A DNA stretch of 64,000 nucleotides, from contig JAWZYU010000028.1 of the NCBI GenBank assembly GCA_038380435.1, positions 23,110,201-23,174,200 on the forward strand. The letters run 5' to 3'. A model generated the notes under the pieces. That model was not told where the DNA came from, did no database searches, and saw only the letters and a list, made by a program, of their open reading frames with translations. The position numbers were made by a program, and so were the translations under genes. The DNA comes from Ryuthela nishihirai. Lineage: Eukaryota; Arthropoda; Arachnida; Araneae; Heptathelidae. Position 1 is the first letter of the stretch, and each line of letters starts with the position of its first letter. This document shows, in pieces, positions 34,404 to 46,867 of the stretch.

Positions 34404-34849
34404 AATGAAACTAACAAGCATCAACTTACCTCACTTTCAGTTTGCCCAACTTCCGGTCTCCCGCTAAGCCGATGGTAATTGTCGATGCGAATTAAAATTG
34501 CTGGTTAATTCTTTCGTGTGCAATAGTCAAAAAGAGATGCATTAGTCAACTTGAGACATCTTAGATTGTCTCCACATCTATACACGCACACACGCAATGA
34601 ATGCTTTAAAAGTCTAACTGAGTACAATAACGCATTACTGCCTTCCTTTCGTGCTGTGTGACAAACGCATAATATTTTGTTCTACTTTCATCTTCATGCA
34701 AATGAGATGGCGAGTCGTTGCTTGCTTGGTTGGAATTAATGCTGAATGGCAATTAGCTGAAAGAGTACCCGGCATGAGATCGTTAACTCTTACCTCTCAG
34801 TCTTCCTCGCAGAAAAGGAACACGAGATCGTTAAATGTTAGCTCTCGGT
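34404..34849. other. Unassigned stretch ending in decayed 40-bp repeats
   Basis: From about 34770 the phrase GAGATCGTTAA...TTA...CTC(T)CAGT appears twice. It continues on the far side of the TIR element (36838 onward), so that element landed in an old tandem repeat. Confidence 0.5.
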
Positions 34850-36837
34850 CAGGGGCGCAGCTATGGGGGGGGGGGGGGGGGTTGGGCTTGGAGGGAGGAT
34901 CACCGCCCCCCAAAAGTAACTGGAAGTTGGCAAAATTCGAAGCGACTTCATAAAATCTAGGTAAGTTGTGAAAATTTTTTTTGTAAAATTAAGGGGAGTT
35001 AGTAAAATCTAGGCAACTTGGCAAATCTAGAGCAGTTGGGAAAATCGAGACTGCAAAATCTGAAACATTTGGCAAAATTCGAAGCCACTTTGTAAAATAC
35101 AGGTGACTTGGCAAAATCGGGACAACTTAGCAAAATCGTGGGGAGTTGGCAAAATTCAGGTGAGATGTAAAAATTGGGATTTTTTTTTCTGTAAAATTAT
35201 GGCAAGTTGGCAAAATCTAAGAGAGTAGGCAAATCTTGGGGAGTTGGCAAAATCGTGAGCAGTTGGGAAAATCTAGAACAATTGGCAAAATTCGAATCCG
35301 CTTGGTAAAATACGGGCGAGTTGTGAAAATTGGGATTGTTTTTGCGAAATTGAGGAGAGTTGATAAAATCGAGGCAACTTGGCAAATTTTTGGGGAGTTT
35401 GAAAATTTGAAGTGACTTGGCAAATTCAGAAAAGATGTCAAGATTGGGATTGTTTTTGTGAAATTAAGGAGAGGTAGTAAAATCGAGGCAACTTGGTAAA
35501 ATCTAGAGCAGTTGGAAAAATTGAAAACCACTTGGTAAGTACAGGTGAGTTGTAAAAATTGGGATTGGTTTTGTGAAATTATGGGGAGTTAGAAAAGTCG
35601 AGAACTCTTGACAAAATCTATGGGAGTTGGCAAAATTGGAGGCCACTTGGTAAAATACAGAGGAGTTGTGAAAATTGTGCCTTTCTTGTGAATTTAAGGA
35701 GAGTTGATAAAATTCGAAGTGACTTGGCAAATTCAGGGAAGATTTAAAAATTGTGATTTTTTTTCTGTAAAATTACGGAGAGTTGGCAAAATCGAGGCAA
35801 CTTGTCAGAATCTAAAATAGTTGGCAAAATTTGAATCCAGTTGGTAAAATAAGGGCGAGTTGTGAAAATTGGGATTGTTTTTGTAAAATTAAGGAGAGTT
35901 GACAAAATCGAGAAAACTTGGCAAATTTTTGGGGAGTTTGAAAATTTGAAGTGACTTGGAAAATTTAGAAAGGATGTCAAGATTGGGATTGGTTTTGTCA
36001 AATTAAGGAGAGGTAGTAAAATCGAGGCAACTTGGCAAAATCTAGAGCAGTTGGAAAAATTGAAAACCACTTGGTAAAGTACAGGGGAGTTGTGAAAATT
36101 GGGATTGCTTTTGTGAAATTATGGGGAGTTAGAAAAGTCGAGAACTCTTGGCAAAATCTATGGGAGTTGGCAAAATTGGAGGCCACTTGGTAAAATACAG
36201 GGGAGTCGTGAAAATTGTGCCTTTCTTGAGCAATTAAGGAGAGTTGATAAAATTCGAAGTGACTTGGCAAATTCAAAGAAGATGTAAAAAGTGCGATTTT
36301 TTCTGTAAAATTACGGAGAATTGGCAAAATCGAGGCAACTTGTCAGAATCTAGAATAGTTGGCAAAATTTGAATCCACTTAATAAAATAAGGGCGAGTTG
36401 TGAAAATTGGGATTGGTTTTGTGAAATTAAGGAGAGTTTAGAAAATCGAGAAAACTTGACAAATTTTTGGGGAGTCTGAAAACTTTGAAGTGACTAGGCA
36501 AATTTAGGAGAGATGTAAAGATTAGAATTGGTTTTGTGAAATTAAGAAGAGTTGGCCAAATCAAGGGGAGTTGGGAAAATTCACACTGACTTGCTACAAT
36601 TCAGATGAAATGTAAATATTGGGATTATTTATGTAAAATTATGGTTAGTTGGCAAAATTGGGAGTTATATGGCAAAATGCAGGAGAGTTGTGAAATTTTG
36701 AATCCCCCACCCCACGGAGCGAATATCAGGAGCGAACCTGACAGAGACATTATTTTCTCAGTTGGCAAAATTTGATTTTCGAGTTGGAAAATTTTCGAAT
36801 TATCTCCCCCCAACCATAGTCCTTCGCTACGCCCCTG
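34850..36837. mobile_element. TIR element (hAT-like ends) filled by a degenerate array
   Basis: The termini are inverted: CAGGGGCGCAGCTATGG on the left, and CCATAG...GCTACGCCCCTG on the right. The flanking octamers CTCTCGGT and ATCTCAGT agree at six of eight positions, consistent with an old 8-bp hAT-type duplication. A G homopolymer follows the left end. The interior (about 34915-36800) is a degenerate tandem of 19-20 bp phrases such as ACTTGGCAAAATC and GAGTTGGCAAAATT. A higher-order unit repeats at about 539 bp (for example AATCTAGAGCAGTTGGAAAA at 35500 and 36039). Antisense frames rich in F, N, S and Q are translations of this array. No transposase is present. Confidence 0.75.
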
Positions 36838-37570
36838 ATCTCAGTCGTAGTTTATCGAACTCGAAATTTCTAGGCTTTCCTTTCCAGTAACAAAGACTAT
36901 GATCCAGATCATTAGGTGTAATCTTCAGTAGAAAAGAAAAGGACTCGAGATCGTTAGGTGCAGGTTCGTATCTAGAAACAAAATCTGGGAACAGTTCATG
37001 AAATAAAGTCACGCTGGAAAAATGTAAAAAGGTCAAGTGACTGGATTTCCATTATAAACTAAGATGATTATATTTCCATTATAACATTTCTCCTTTAGTT
37101 TTTCTGGTCTTTAAGTAAATTCTTGAAAAATGTATGAAATGTAAATAAAAAATAAATAAATATATAACCGTCAGTAGAAAAGAACAGAACTTGAGATCGT
37201 TAGGTGTAACCTTCAGTGGCGTCCCGTGGCCGAGTGGTTAGCGCGCTTGGCTACTGATCTACGGGACCTGGGTTCGAGCCCCTGTAGGCATGGATGTTCG
37301 TTGTTGTTTTCTGCTGAGGTCCTGCCATCCTCTCAGATCTCCTACTATGGCATATAAACTGACAGGCTCCTGTCAGACCTCTGTGGCAAGCAGCTGCCTG
37401 AGGGGGTATTTATTTATTATTTATTAACCTTCAGTGGAAAAGAATAAGACTCGAGATCTTTATGCTTTCCCTTCCGGTACAAGATATCATTAACATATTG
37501 TTAAATGTTATCTTCTAGTAAGAAAGCACTAAAAATGAGATCGTTGGATGTTATCGTCTAGTAACCGTAT
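36838..37570 (+). repeat. Old decayed tandem repeat of about 40 bp, interrupted by a SINE-B
   Basis: Phrases like CAGTAGAAAAGAA followed by CTCGAGATCGTTAGGTG recur near 36935, 37170, 37435 and 37530, matching phrases at 34770-34849. The copies are too diverged for an exact unit. The TIR element at 34850 and the SINE-B at 37220 both inserted into this array. Confidence 0.55.
37220..37425 (+). mobile_element. SINE-B, full length
   Basis: Perfect 12-bp duplication AACCTTCAGTGG at 37208-37219 and 37426-37437. The head begins CGTCCCGTGGCCGAGTGG; B box GGTTCGAGCC at 37271-37280. The tail is GAGGGGGTATTTATTTATT. Confidence 0.95.
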
Positions 37571-37752
37571 CGGACATGAAAGCATTAAATGTTTCCTTGT
37601 AATAACAGAATACACAGGACCAAGCTAAGAGAGCGGCCGGAATGGTTGAATAAAAGCGTTTTTCGAGGTTTAAAATATCCATTATTGAGTGAAAACATCA
37701 AAACTTAATTCATTTTTGTTTTCAAATGTTTTAACATTCAATCTTCTTAATG

Positions 37753-38106
37753 GGGGCGGGGGTGGCTCAGTCGGTAGCGCGCCAGGCTCGTAATCTGTAG
37801 TTCCCAGGTTCGATTCCCAGCTGGGTCAGCGTTGAGATTTATCTCCGCAAAATTCCCCGCTCTGCCAACGGTCAGTAGGGGACACCGATGGTCTTGGAAA
37901 GGCCGCCGTCCGTCGGATGGGACGTTAAGCCGTGGCCCCGTGTGCGGGAGAGCCATACCTTGTGCACGTTAAAGAACGCTGGATGGCCTTGACGGGAGGC
38001 TACCATCTGTCTCCCAACAACTGCTCCAGTGGGTCCCCTCCCCCAACTTTCTCTGAGCCTTCGGGGTCCTTGTGACCTGGCCATTTAGCCCATGGTGTGC
38101 AAAACT
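37753..38106 (+). mobile_element. SINE-A, tail missing
   Basis: Head and body are intact to CATGGTGTGCAAAA, after which the last 30 bp or so (CGCTCAGAGGTAAAACAACCC) are absent. A tail loss of this kind suggests a deletion after insertion. Confidence 0.9.
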
Positions 38107-38342
38107 CACTGGTTCCAACACGTTTATTATCTGATTCACTATATTAACATAAAACAGGGAATTCTTCCATGGTGACTTTACAAATTGCAGATGGCAAAAT
38201 TATGTAACTACTATTCTCATGTGCTTATTTCCCATTACGTGCAAATAAAGATTGAGTGTAAGAAGAATTTTCTTGGATTTTGTCCAATAGTAAATACCAC
38301 TGGTGAAGATTTCACTGAATTTATTTTACAATAATTAAAATA

Positions 38343-38535
38343 GCAATAAATAAATGCCTCCTCAAGCAGCTGCTTGACACAGAGGTCTCACAGGAGCCTG
38401 TCAGTTTACTACGCCATAGTAGGTCTGTGAGGATGGCGAAACCTCAGCAGGAAAACAACACACACATCTATGTCTTACCAGGGGCTCGAAGCAGGTCCAT
38501 TTGAATCAGTAGCCAAGTGCGCTAACCACTCGACT
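38343..38535 (-). mobile_element. SINE-B, diverged
   Basis: Tail to head: CTCAAGCAGCTGCTTGAC, CAGGAGCCTGTCAG, GGGGCTCGAAGCAGGTCC and GCTAACCACTCGA. The A-box end is slightly shortened. Confidence 0.85.
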
Positions 38536-38769
38536 CAAAACAAAAAGTTAAATGCATTTGATATGCGACGGCAAAGGGTATGGCAATGCCGCGAATATGC
38601 GAGGAAATCACATCGGCTTTCGATAGACAATTTTAAATCCTCGTGTATTCTTTTTATCATGTTCAATACACAGTTTGAATCTTGTTAATGATTCTGCAAG
38701 TATTTCACAGGACACAGTAATTTTTTTCGATTTAGTACGAGAATTATACTCAAGGATGGCAAGCTCGCA

Positions 38770-39096
38770 GTCTGCAGTTCCCAGGTTCGAGTCCCAGCTG
38801 GGTCAGCGTTGAGATTTATCTCCGCAAAATTCCTCGCCCTGCCCACGGTCAGTAGGGGACACCGATGGGCTTGTCCGTCCATCGGATGAGACGCTAAGCC
38901 GTGGCCCCGTGTGTGGGAGAGCCATACCCTGTGCACGTTAAAGAACACGCTGAATGTCCTTGACGGGAGGCTACCATCTGTCTCCCAACAGCTGTTCCAG
39001 TGGGTCCCCTCCCCCAACCTTCTCTGAGCCTTCGGGGTCCTTGTGACCTGCCCATGGTGTGCAAAAAAGTGCCGCTCAGAGGTAAAACAACCCAAC
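38770..39096 (+). mobile_element. SINE-A, 5'-truncated with internal deletion
   Basis: Starts near the anticodon-loop region (AAGCTCGCAGTCTGCAG), so the A box is missing. It lacks the GGAAAGGCCGCC segment and part of the CATTTAGCC segment, and it ends ACAACCCAAC. Confidence 0.88.
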
Positions 39097-39143
39097 ATAA
39101 AACTTAGTAGGAAAATCTGATTTTATTTCACAAATTGAGAGCA

Positions 39144-39512
39144 TGTCCTCCTTTGTCCTCCGTTTCTAGCTTTTTGTCCTCCTTTGTCCTCCGTTTCTAG
39201 CTTTTTGTCCTCCTTTGTTCTCCATTTCTAGCTTTTTGTCCTCCTTTGTTCTCCATTTCTAGCTTTTTGTCCTCCACTTCTATCTTTTTTGTCCTCCTTT
39301 GTTCACCATTTCTAGCTTTTTGTCCTCCATTTCTATCTTTTTTGTCCTCCTTTGTTCACCATTTCTAGCATTTGTTCTTCTTTGTTCTCCATTCCTAGCT
39401 TTTAGTCCTCCTTTGTCCTCTGTTTCTAGCTTTTAGTCCTCGTTGTCCTCCATTTCTAGCTTTTTGTCCCCCTTTGTTCTCCATTTCTAGTTTTTTTATC
39501 CTCCTTTTTTAA
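39144..39512 (+). repeat. 31-bp pyrimidine-rich minisatellite, about 12 units
   Basis: Unit GTCCTCCTTTGTCCTCCGTT followed by TCTAGCTTTTT, with GTTCTCCATT and shortened variants. The + strand is almost pure pyrimidine. It could act like a polypyrimidine tract or form triplex DNA, which is speculation. Confidence 0.88.
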
Positions 39513-39944
39513 CACTGGATCTGGTAACCCTTCCCATTACAAAACGCCGGAAACGAGATGCCAAAGTGTCATCTTCCACTAACTGGGTATCGAATACATA
39601 TTACCATAAAAAAGGCTTTATCTTTCAGTACCAGCTGCGGTGATATCATTGTCATTATAGAAATTCCAAAATTTATGGTCCAGTTGTATATTTATGGAAC
39701 ACAATGCGTTAAATCAAAGTATTGGTTTCCATATACACAAATAGGTGAATAGGTTTCGCTTCTTAAGTGCTTCAGAAATTGATGCCAATCCAAATTTTTC
39801 AACGTTGTTTTCAACTGCAATGTCACAGCTTGCACTGGGCCTGAAGATGGCAAAATTTCGAAATTTGGAAGGCCGTAAAATATTTTTAATTCCGTTTAAG
39901 ACTAAAGCGAAATTCTATTCTGAAACACTTGAGACAAGTGAAAT
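39513..39944. other. Unassigned spacer
   Basis: An open frame of 105 codons starts at 39745 and runs into the following element. It has no recognisable domain. Confidence 0.4.
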
Positions 39945-39952
39945 ACCTAGAC

Positions 39953-42900
39953 TAGGGGTTCTTAGCGTGGGGTACCAGGTAAAATTTTTGGGGGTACGCC
40001 GTGAGAGTTCAAAAGTCGTTAAATCTAGTAACAAAGTAAAAATAACCATTGTTACACTATAACTATAGTTTTATCTATCTATACAAGAGGTACGCCAGTT
40101 ACATACACATTTCCAGGGGGTACGTGAAGCATAAAAGGTTGAGAACCACTGATATATATGTTTTATTTTATTCCCATTGTTATACTATAACTATAGTTTT
40201 ATCTATCTATACAAGGGGTACGCCAGTTACATACACATTTCCAGGGGGTACGTGAAGCATAAAAGGTTGAGAACCACTGATATATATGTTTTATTTTATT
40301 CCCATTGTTATAATATAACTATAGTTTTATCTATCTATAAAAGGGATACGCCAGTTACATACACATTTCCAGGGGGTACGTGAAGCATAAAAGGTTGAGA
40401 ACCACTGATATATATGTTTTATTTTATTCCCATTGTTATACTATAACTATAGTTTTATCTATCTATACAAGGGGTACGCCAGTTACATACACATTTCCAG
40501 GGGGTACGTGAAGCATAAAAGGTTGAGAACCACTGATATATATGTTTTATTTTATTCCCATCGTTATACTATAACTATAGTTTTATCTATTTATACAAGG
40601 GGTACGCCAGCTACATACACATTTCCAGGGGGTACGTAAAGCATAAAAGGTTGATAACCACTGATATATACGTTTTATTTTATTCCCATTGTTATACTAT
40701 AATTATAGTTTTATCTATCTATATAAACGGTACGCCATTTACATACACATTTCCAGGGGGTACGTGAAGCATAAAAGGTTGAGAATCACTGATATATATG
40801 TTTTATTTTATTCCCATTGTTATACTATAACTGTAGTTTTATCTGATAAAAATAACTATACTGATATACATTGATATATACTGATATACATTGATATACT
40901 ATAACTGTAAAAAAAGGTTGAGAACCACTGATATATATATTTTATTTTATTCCCATTGTTATACTATAACTGTAGTTTTATCTATCTATACAAGAGATAC
41001 GCCAGTTACATACACATTTCCAGGGGGTACGTGAAGCATAAAAGGTTGAGAACCACTGATATATATGTTTTATTTTATTCCCATTGTTATACTATAACTG
41101 TAGTTTTATCTCTCTATTACAAGAGGTACGCCAGTTATATAGACATTTCCAGGAGGTACGTGAAGCATAAAAGGTTGAGAACCACTGATATATATGTTTT
41201 ATTTTATTCCTATTGTTATACTATAACTATAGTTTTATCTATCTATAAAAGGGATACGCCAGTTACATACACATTTCCAGGGGGTACGTGAAGTATAAAA
41301 GGTTGAGAACCACTGATATATATGTTTTATTTTATTCCTATTGTTATACTATAACTATAGTTTTATCTATCTATACAAGGGATACGCCAGTTACATACAC
41401 ATTTCCAGGGGGTACGTGAAGCATAAAAGGTTGAGAACCACTGATATATATGTTTTATTTTATTCCCATTGTTATACTATAACATAGTTTTATCTATCTA
41501 TACAAGGGGTACGCCAGTTACATACACATTTCCAGGGGGTACGTGAAGCATAAAAGGTTGAGAACCACTGATATATATGTTTTATTTTATTCCCATTGTT
41601 ATACTATAACTGTAGTTTTATCTCTCTATTACAAGGGGTACGCCAGTTATATAGACATTTCCAGGAGGTACGTGAAGCATAAAAGGTTGAGAACCACTGA
41701 TATATATGTTTTATTTTATTCCTATTGTTATACTATAACTATAGTTTTATCTATCTATAAAAGGGATACGCCAGTTACATACACATTTCCAGGGGGTACG
41801 TGAAGTATAAAAGGTTGAGAACCACTGATATATATGTTTTATTTTATTCCTATTGTTATACTATAACTATAGTTTTATCTATCTATACAAGGGATACGCC
41901 AGTTACATACACATTTCCAGGGGGTACGTGAAGCATAAAAGGTTGAGAACCACTGATATATATGTTTTATTTTATTCCCATTGTTATAATATAACTATAG
42001 TTTTATCTATCTATACAAGAGATACGCCAGTTACATACACATTTCCAGGGGGTACGTGAAGCATAAAAGGTTGAGAACCACTGATATATATGTTTTATTT
42101 TATTCCTATTGTTATAATATAACTATAGTTTTATCTATCTATACAAGAGATACGCCAGTTACATACACATTTCCAGGGGGTACATGAAGCATAAGAGGTT
42201 GAGAACCACTGATATATATGTTTTATTTTATTCCCATTGTTAAAATATAACTATAGTTTTATCTATCTATACAAGAGATACGCCAGTTACATACACATTT
42301 CCAGGGGGTACGTGAAGCATAAAAGGTTGAGAACCACTGATATATATGTTTTATTTTATTCCTATTGTTATAATATAACTATAGTTTTATCTATCTATAC
42401 AAGAGATACGCCAGTTACATACACATTTCCAGGGGGTACGTGAAGCATAAAAGGTTGAGAACCACTGATATATATGTTTTATTTTATTCCCATTGTTATA
42501 ATATAACTATAGTTTTATCTATCTATACAAGAGATACGCCAGTTACATACACATTTCCAGGGGGTACGTGAAGCATAAAAGGTTGAGAACCACTGATATA
42601 TATGTTTTATTTTATTCCCATTGTTATACTATAACTGTAGTTTTATCTCTCTATTACAAGGGGTACGCCAGTTATATAGACATTTCCAGGAGGTACGTGA
42701 AGCATAAAAGGTTGAGAACCACTGATATATATGTTTTATTTTATTCCTATTGTTATACTATAACTATAGTTTTATCTATCTATACAAGGGATACGCCAGT
42801 TACATACACATTTCCAGGGGGTACGTGAAGTATAAAAGGTTGAGAACCACTGATATATATGTTTTATTTTATTCCTATTGTTATACTATAACTATAGTTT

Positions 42901-44774
42901 TATCTATCTATACAAGGGATACGCCAGTTACATACACATTTCCAGGGGGTACGTGAAGCATAAAAGGTTGAGAACCACTGATATATATGTTTTATTTTAT
43001 TCCCATTGTTATACTATAACATAGTTTTATCTATCTATACAAGGGGTACGCCAGTTACATACACATTTCCAGGGGGTACGTGAAGCATAAAAGGTTGAGA
43101 ACCACTGATATATATGTTTTATTTTATTCCCATTGTTATACTATAACTGTAGTTTTATCTCTCTATTACAAGGGGTACGCCAGTTATATAGACATTTCCA
43201 GGACGTACGTGAAGCATAAAAGGTTGAGAACCACTGATATATATGTTTTATTTTATTCCTATTGTTATACTATAACTATAGTTTTATCTATCTATACAAG
43301 GGATACGCCAGTTACATACACATTTCCAGGGGGTACGTGAAGTATAAAAGGTTGAGAACCACTGATATATATGTTTTATTTTATTCCTATTGTTATACTA
43401 TAACTATAGTTTTATCTATCTATACAAGGGATACGCCAGTTACATACACATTTCCAGGGGGTACGTGAAGCATAAAAGGTTGAGAACCACTGATATATAT
43501 GTTTTATTTTATTCCCATTGTTATAATATAACTATAGTTTTATCTATCTATACAAGGGATACGCCAGTTACATACACATTTCCAGGGGGTACGTGAAGTA
43601 TAAAAGGTTGAGAACCACTGATATATATGTTTTATTTTATTCCCATTGTTATACTATAACTATAGTTTTATCTATCTATTACAAGGGGTACGCCAGTTAC
43701 ATACACATTTCCAGGGGGTACTTGAAGCATAAAAGGTTGAGAACCACTGATATATATGTTTTATTTTATTCCTATTGTTATACTATAACTATAGTTTTAT
43801 CTATCTATACAAGGGATACGCCAGTTACATACACATTTCCAGGGGGTACGTGAAGTATAAAAGGTTGAGAACCACTGATATATATGTTTTATTTTATTCC
43901 CATTGATATACTATAACTGTAGTTTTATCTATCTATACAAGGGATACGCCAGTTACATACACATTTCCAGGGGGTACGTGAAGCATAAAAGGTTGAGAAC
44001 CACTGATATATATGTTTTATTTTATTCCCATTGTTATAATATAACTATAGTTTTATCTATCTATAAAAGGGATACGCCAGTTACATACACATTTCCAGGG
44101 GGTACGTGAAGCATAAAAGGTTGAGAACCACTGATATATATGTTTTATTTTATTCCCATTGTTATACTATAACTATAGTTTTATCTATCTATACAAGAGA
44201 TACGCCAGTTACATACACATTTCCAGGGGGTACGTGAAGTATAAAAGGTTGAGAACCACTGATATATATGTTTTATTTTATTCCTATTGTTATACTATAA
44301 CTATAGTTTTATCTATCTATACAAGGGATACGCCAGTTACATACACATTTCCAGGGGGTACGTGAAGTATAAAAGGTTGAGAACCACTGATATATATGTT
44401 TTATTTTATTCCCATTGATATACTATAACTGTAGTTTTATCTATCTATACAAGGGATACGCCAGTTACATACACATTTCCAGGGGGTACGTGAAGTATAA
44501 AAGGTTGAGAACCACTGATATATATGTTTTATTTTATTCCCATTGTTATACTATAACTATAGTTTTATCTATCTATTACAAGGGGTACGCCAGTTATATA
44601 CACATTTCCAGGGGGTACGTGAAGCATAAAAGGTTGAGAACCACTGATATATATGTTTTATTCTATTCCCATTGATATACTATAACTATAGTTTTATCTA
44701 TCTATACAAGGGGTACGCCATTTACATACACATTTCCACAGGGTACGCGAAGCATAAATGTTTGATAACCACTG
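39953..44774 (+). mobile_element. hAT-type element filled by about 37 copies of a 128-bp unit
   Basis: The flanks carry a perfect 8-bp duplication, ACCTAGAC, at 39945-39952 and 44775-44782. It fits the nnnTAnnn pattern of Buster-type hATs. The left end reads TAGGGGTTCTTAGCGTGGGG; the right end reads GTTTGATAACCACTG. A non-repeated left part (about 39953-40040) holds GTAAAATTTTTGGGGGTACG. The remaining 4.7 kb is a 128-bp tandem array; each unit contains GGTTGAGAACCACTG, TATAGTTTTATCTATCTATA, GTACGCCAGTTACATACAC and CCAGGGGGTACGTGAAGC. Thus every unit contains the terminus motif. Variant units (CTCTCTATTACAAG, GTTATATAGACATT) recur at 512-bp spacing in places. No transposase is encoded. The open frames of 60-111 codons are unit translations. 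Confidence 0.93.
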
Positions 44775-44782
44775 ACCTAGAC

Positions 44783-45530
44783 CACAATAATCAAGCAAAA
44801 AAATTAGCTTTCATTGTTAAAGAATGTTGGCATCATAACTTAATCCAATTCTAAATTTGAAGAGCAATTAATATAATTTACCCAGAATGTCAAAAACCGC
44901 AAATCTGTACAACGCCAATTAATAAACAGAACGAGGTTTGCACGGAATCCTTCCGAATACAACCATCTGTGACGTTGAAGAGTATGAATCAACCAATGAG
45001 AAGCCTTTTATTTTGCATGACAGTCGCTTGCACGAAGCGGTTTGTTTGTTTCAGTTGCCAGATTAGTTTGGCAGAGAGTGCAGATGCCAGATCCTTTGCG
45101 TGAGTTACGAAAAGCGTCACCTGTCATTTTATCTCACCGTTGGAGTAAGTTGTTCTCGGTAACGAGCTAGACCTGCGGGCTGCGTGGCCCGTGCCTTGAA
45201 TGACAACTGACCTCCCACTCAGTCGCCATGGTAACAGAACTTAAGAATGGCTTTTTGTTCATTCGTTGAATCTATTTTTTTTCATCCTGCCTCGTATAAC
45301 TTCGCGAGATTCGTGAGCTGCATTAATAACTACTGAAACCCTTTTTTCTTTTTGATACAAACCAAGACGAAAATATCGAAGTTTAAATGATATTAGCCAA
45401 CGTTCGTGTGGCTAAGAATTGATGTGTTCGTTTCTCACCCTGCTTATTACGCAAAGTAACACATTTACGAAACATTGGACTGATATTCTGCTATCAATGA
45501 CTTACAGTTTTAGGTGAAAAATACGAATGG
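44783..45530. other. Unassigned stretch
   Basis: No repeat family or exon recognised. Confidence 0.4.
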
Positions 45531-45542
45531 AATCAATTTCCA

Positions 45543-45918
45543 TGGGGCGGGGGTGGCTCAGTTGGTAGCGCGCCAGGCTCGTAATCTGTAGTTCCCAGGT
45601 TCGAGTCCCAGCTGGGTCAGCGTTGAGATTTATCTCTGCAAAATTCCCTTCCCTGCCCACCGTCAGTAGGGGACACCGATGGGCGTGGAAAGGCCGCCGT
45701 CCGTCGGATGGGACGTTAAGCCGTGGCTCCGAGTGCGGGAAAGCCATACCTTGTGCACGTTAAAGATCACGCTGGATGGCCTTGACGGGAAGCTACCATC
45801 TGTCTCCCAACAGCTGTTCCAGTGGGTCCCCTCCCCCAACCTTCGGGGTCCATGTGACCTGGCCATTTAGCCCATGGTGTGCAAAAACGTGCCGCTCAGA
45901 GGTAAAACAATCCAATCC
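45543..45918 (+). mobile_element. SINE-A, full length, AATCC-tail variant
   Basis: Perfect 12-bp duplication AATCAATTTCCA at 45531-45542 and 45919-45930. Tail ACAATCCAATCC. A short deletion lies just before CTTCGGGGTCC. Confidence 0.95.
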
Positions 45919-45930
45919 AATCAATTTCCA

Positions 45931-46505
45931 CTGAACTAAACGGCTTCGTAAAACCGATGAACCGAATAGAGAAAGTGCTTTCCTAAAATGTATTAAACCG
46001 AAAAACTATTTTTCACCATAAGAAATAATACGAAATGAAAAGGTTTGCATTTATGAGAGAAAAGCAAAAAGAAATATCGCATTTAAATAAAATATCTATG
46101 TATAATGTTTGTCTATTATATTGATTATATGAAGTACCTAAAAAAAATTGCAAATACAATCAGATTAATTTACTTTAAACTGATACTAATAGCTGATTCA
46201 CGTTAAAAATCAATTCAAAGTTGCAGGTTTTTTTTTATCACAGAGACTCAGATCTAGAAAAAAATCGAGAGGGGGGCGGGGGCAGAAATATAATAGAGCC
46301 GAAAAAATGTAGGAGGGGGGTGTCAAGAGATTGGATTTCCAGTGTAGTGTAACATTTTCTCCTCCGTTTTATAGGCCTTTAAAATTTCTTGAAAAACTGC
46401 ATAAAATTTAAACAAGTTTAATATTTTTTGCTTCTATGAGTGTTTATTAGCATTCTGAAAAGAGGGTACTATGCCCCCCCCTGCCTCCCCCGGGATCGGC
46501 CCTGA
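45931..46505. other. Unassigned stretch ending in a possible TIR-element end
   Basis: From about 46290 the sequence (ATTGGATTTCCAGTGTAG, TAACATTTTCTCCTCCG) resembles 37040-37110. It ends CCCCGGGATCGGCCCTG at 46505, whose complement CAGGGCCGATCC resembles the CAGGGCCGGATC at 61630. This suggests the right end of a non-autonomous TIR element, but no matching left end or duplication was found. Confidence 0.4.
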
Positions 46506-46510
46506 GTGTG

Positions 46511-46862
46511 ACAGGTTGTGTTCTACCTCTGAGTGGGTGGAGCCTCATTGGGGTAAATAGCCAAGGACCCCAAGGGCGAAAGGGATCCAGAGAATAACTC
46601 TTAGAAGACGGGATCTTTCGTTACGGACATCCAGCGTGTTCTTTAACGTGCACAGAGTATGGCTCTCCTGCATACGGGGCGACGACTTAACGTCCCATCC
46701 GACGGACGGCGGTCTTTCTAAGGCTAACGGTGGTGTCTCCTTCCTTACTGAACGGCGAGAGTTTGCAAAAGAAATTTCTCTACGCAGGCACAGTTGTTAA
46801 TCGAACCTGAGAACTACAGATTGAGAGCGTGGAGCGCTATCAGTTGAGCCAACCTCTGCCCC
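46511..46862 (-). mobile_element. Old diverged SINE-A
   Basis: Tail to head with many substitutions: TTGTGTTCTACCTCTGAG, CCAGCGTGTTCTTTAACG, CCATCCGACGGACGGCGG and GTTGAGCCAACCTCTGCCCC. One of the older full-length copies. Confidence 0.85.
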
Positions 46863-46867
46863 AGGCG

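Noticed and set aside
35197..36327. Antisense frames of 62-109 codons rich in F, N, S and Q
   Set aside because: They translate the degenerate 19-20 bp phrases of the TIR element interior.
40049..44854. Repeated open frames of 60-111 codons
   Set aside because: All are translations of the 128-bp unit of a non-autonomous hAT-type element.
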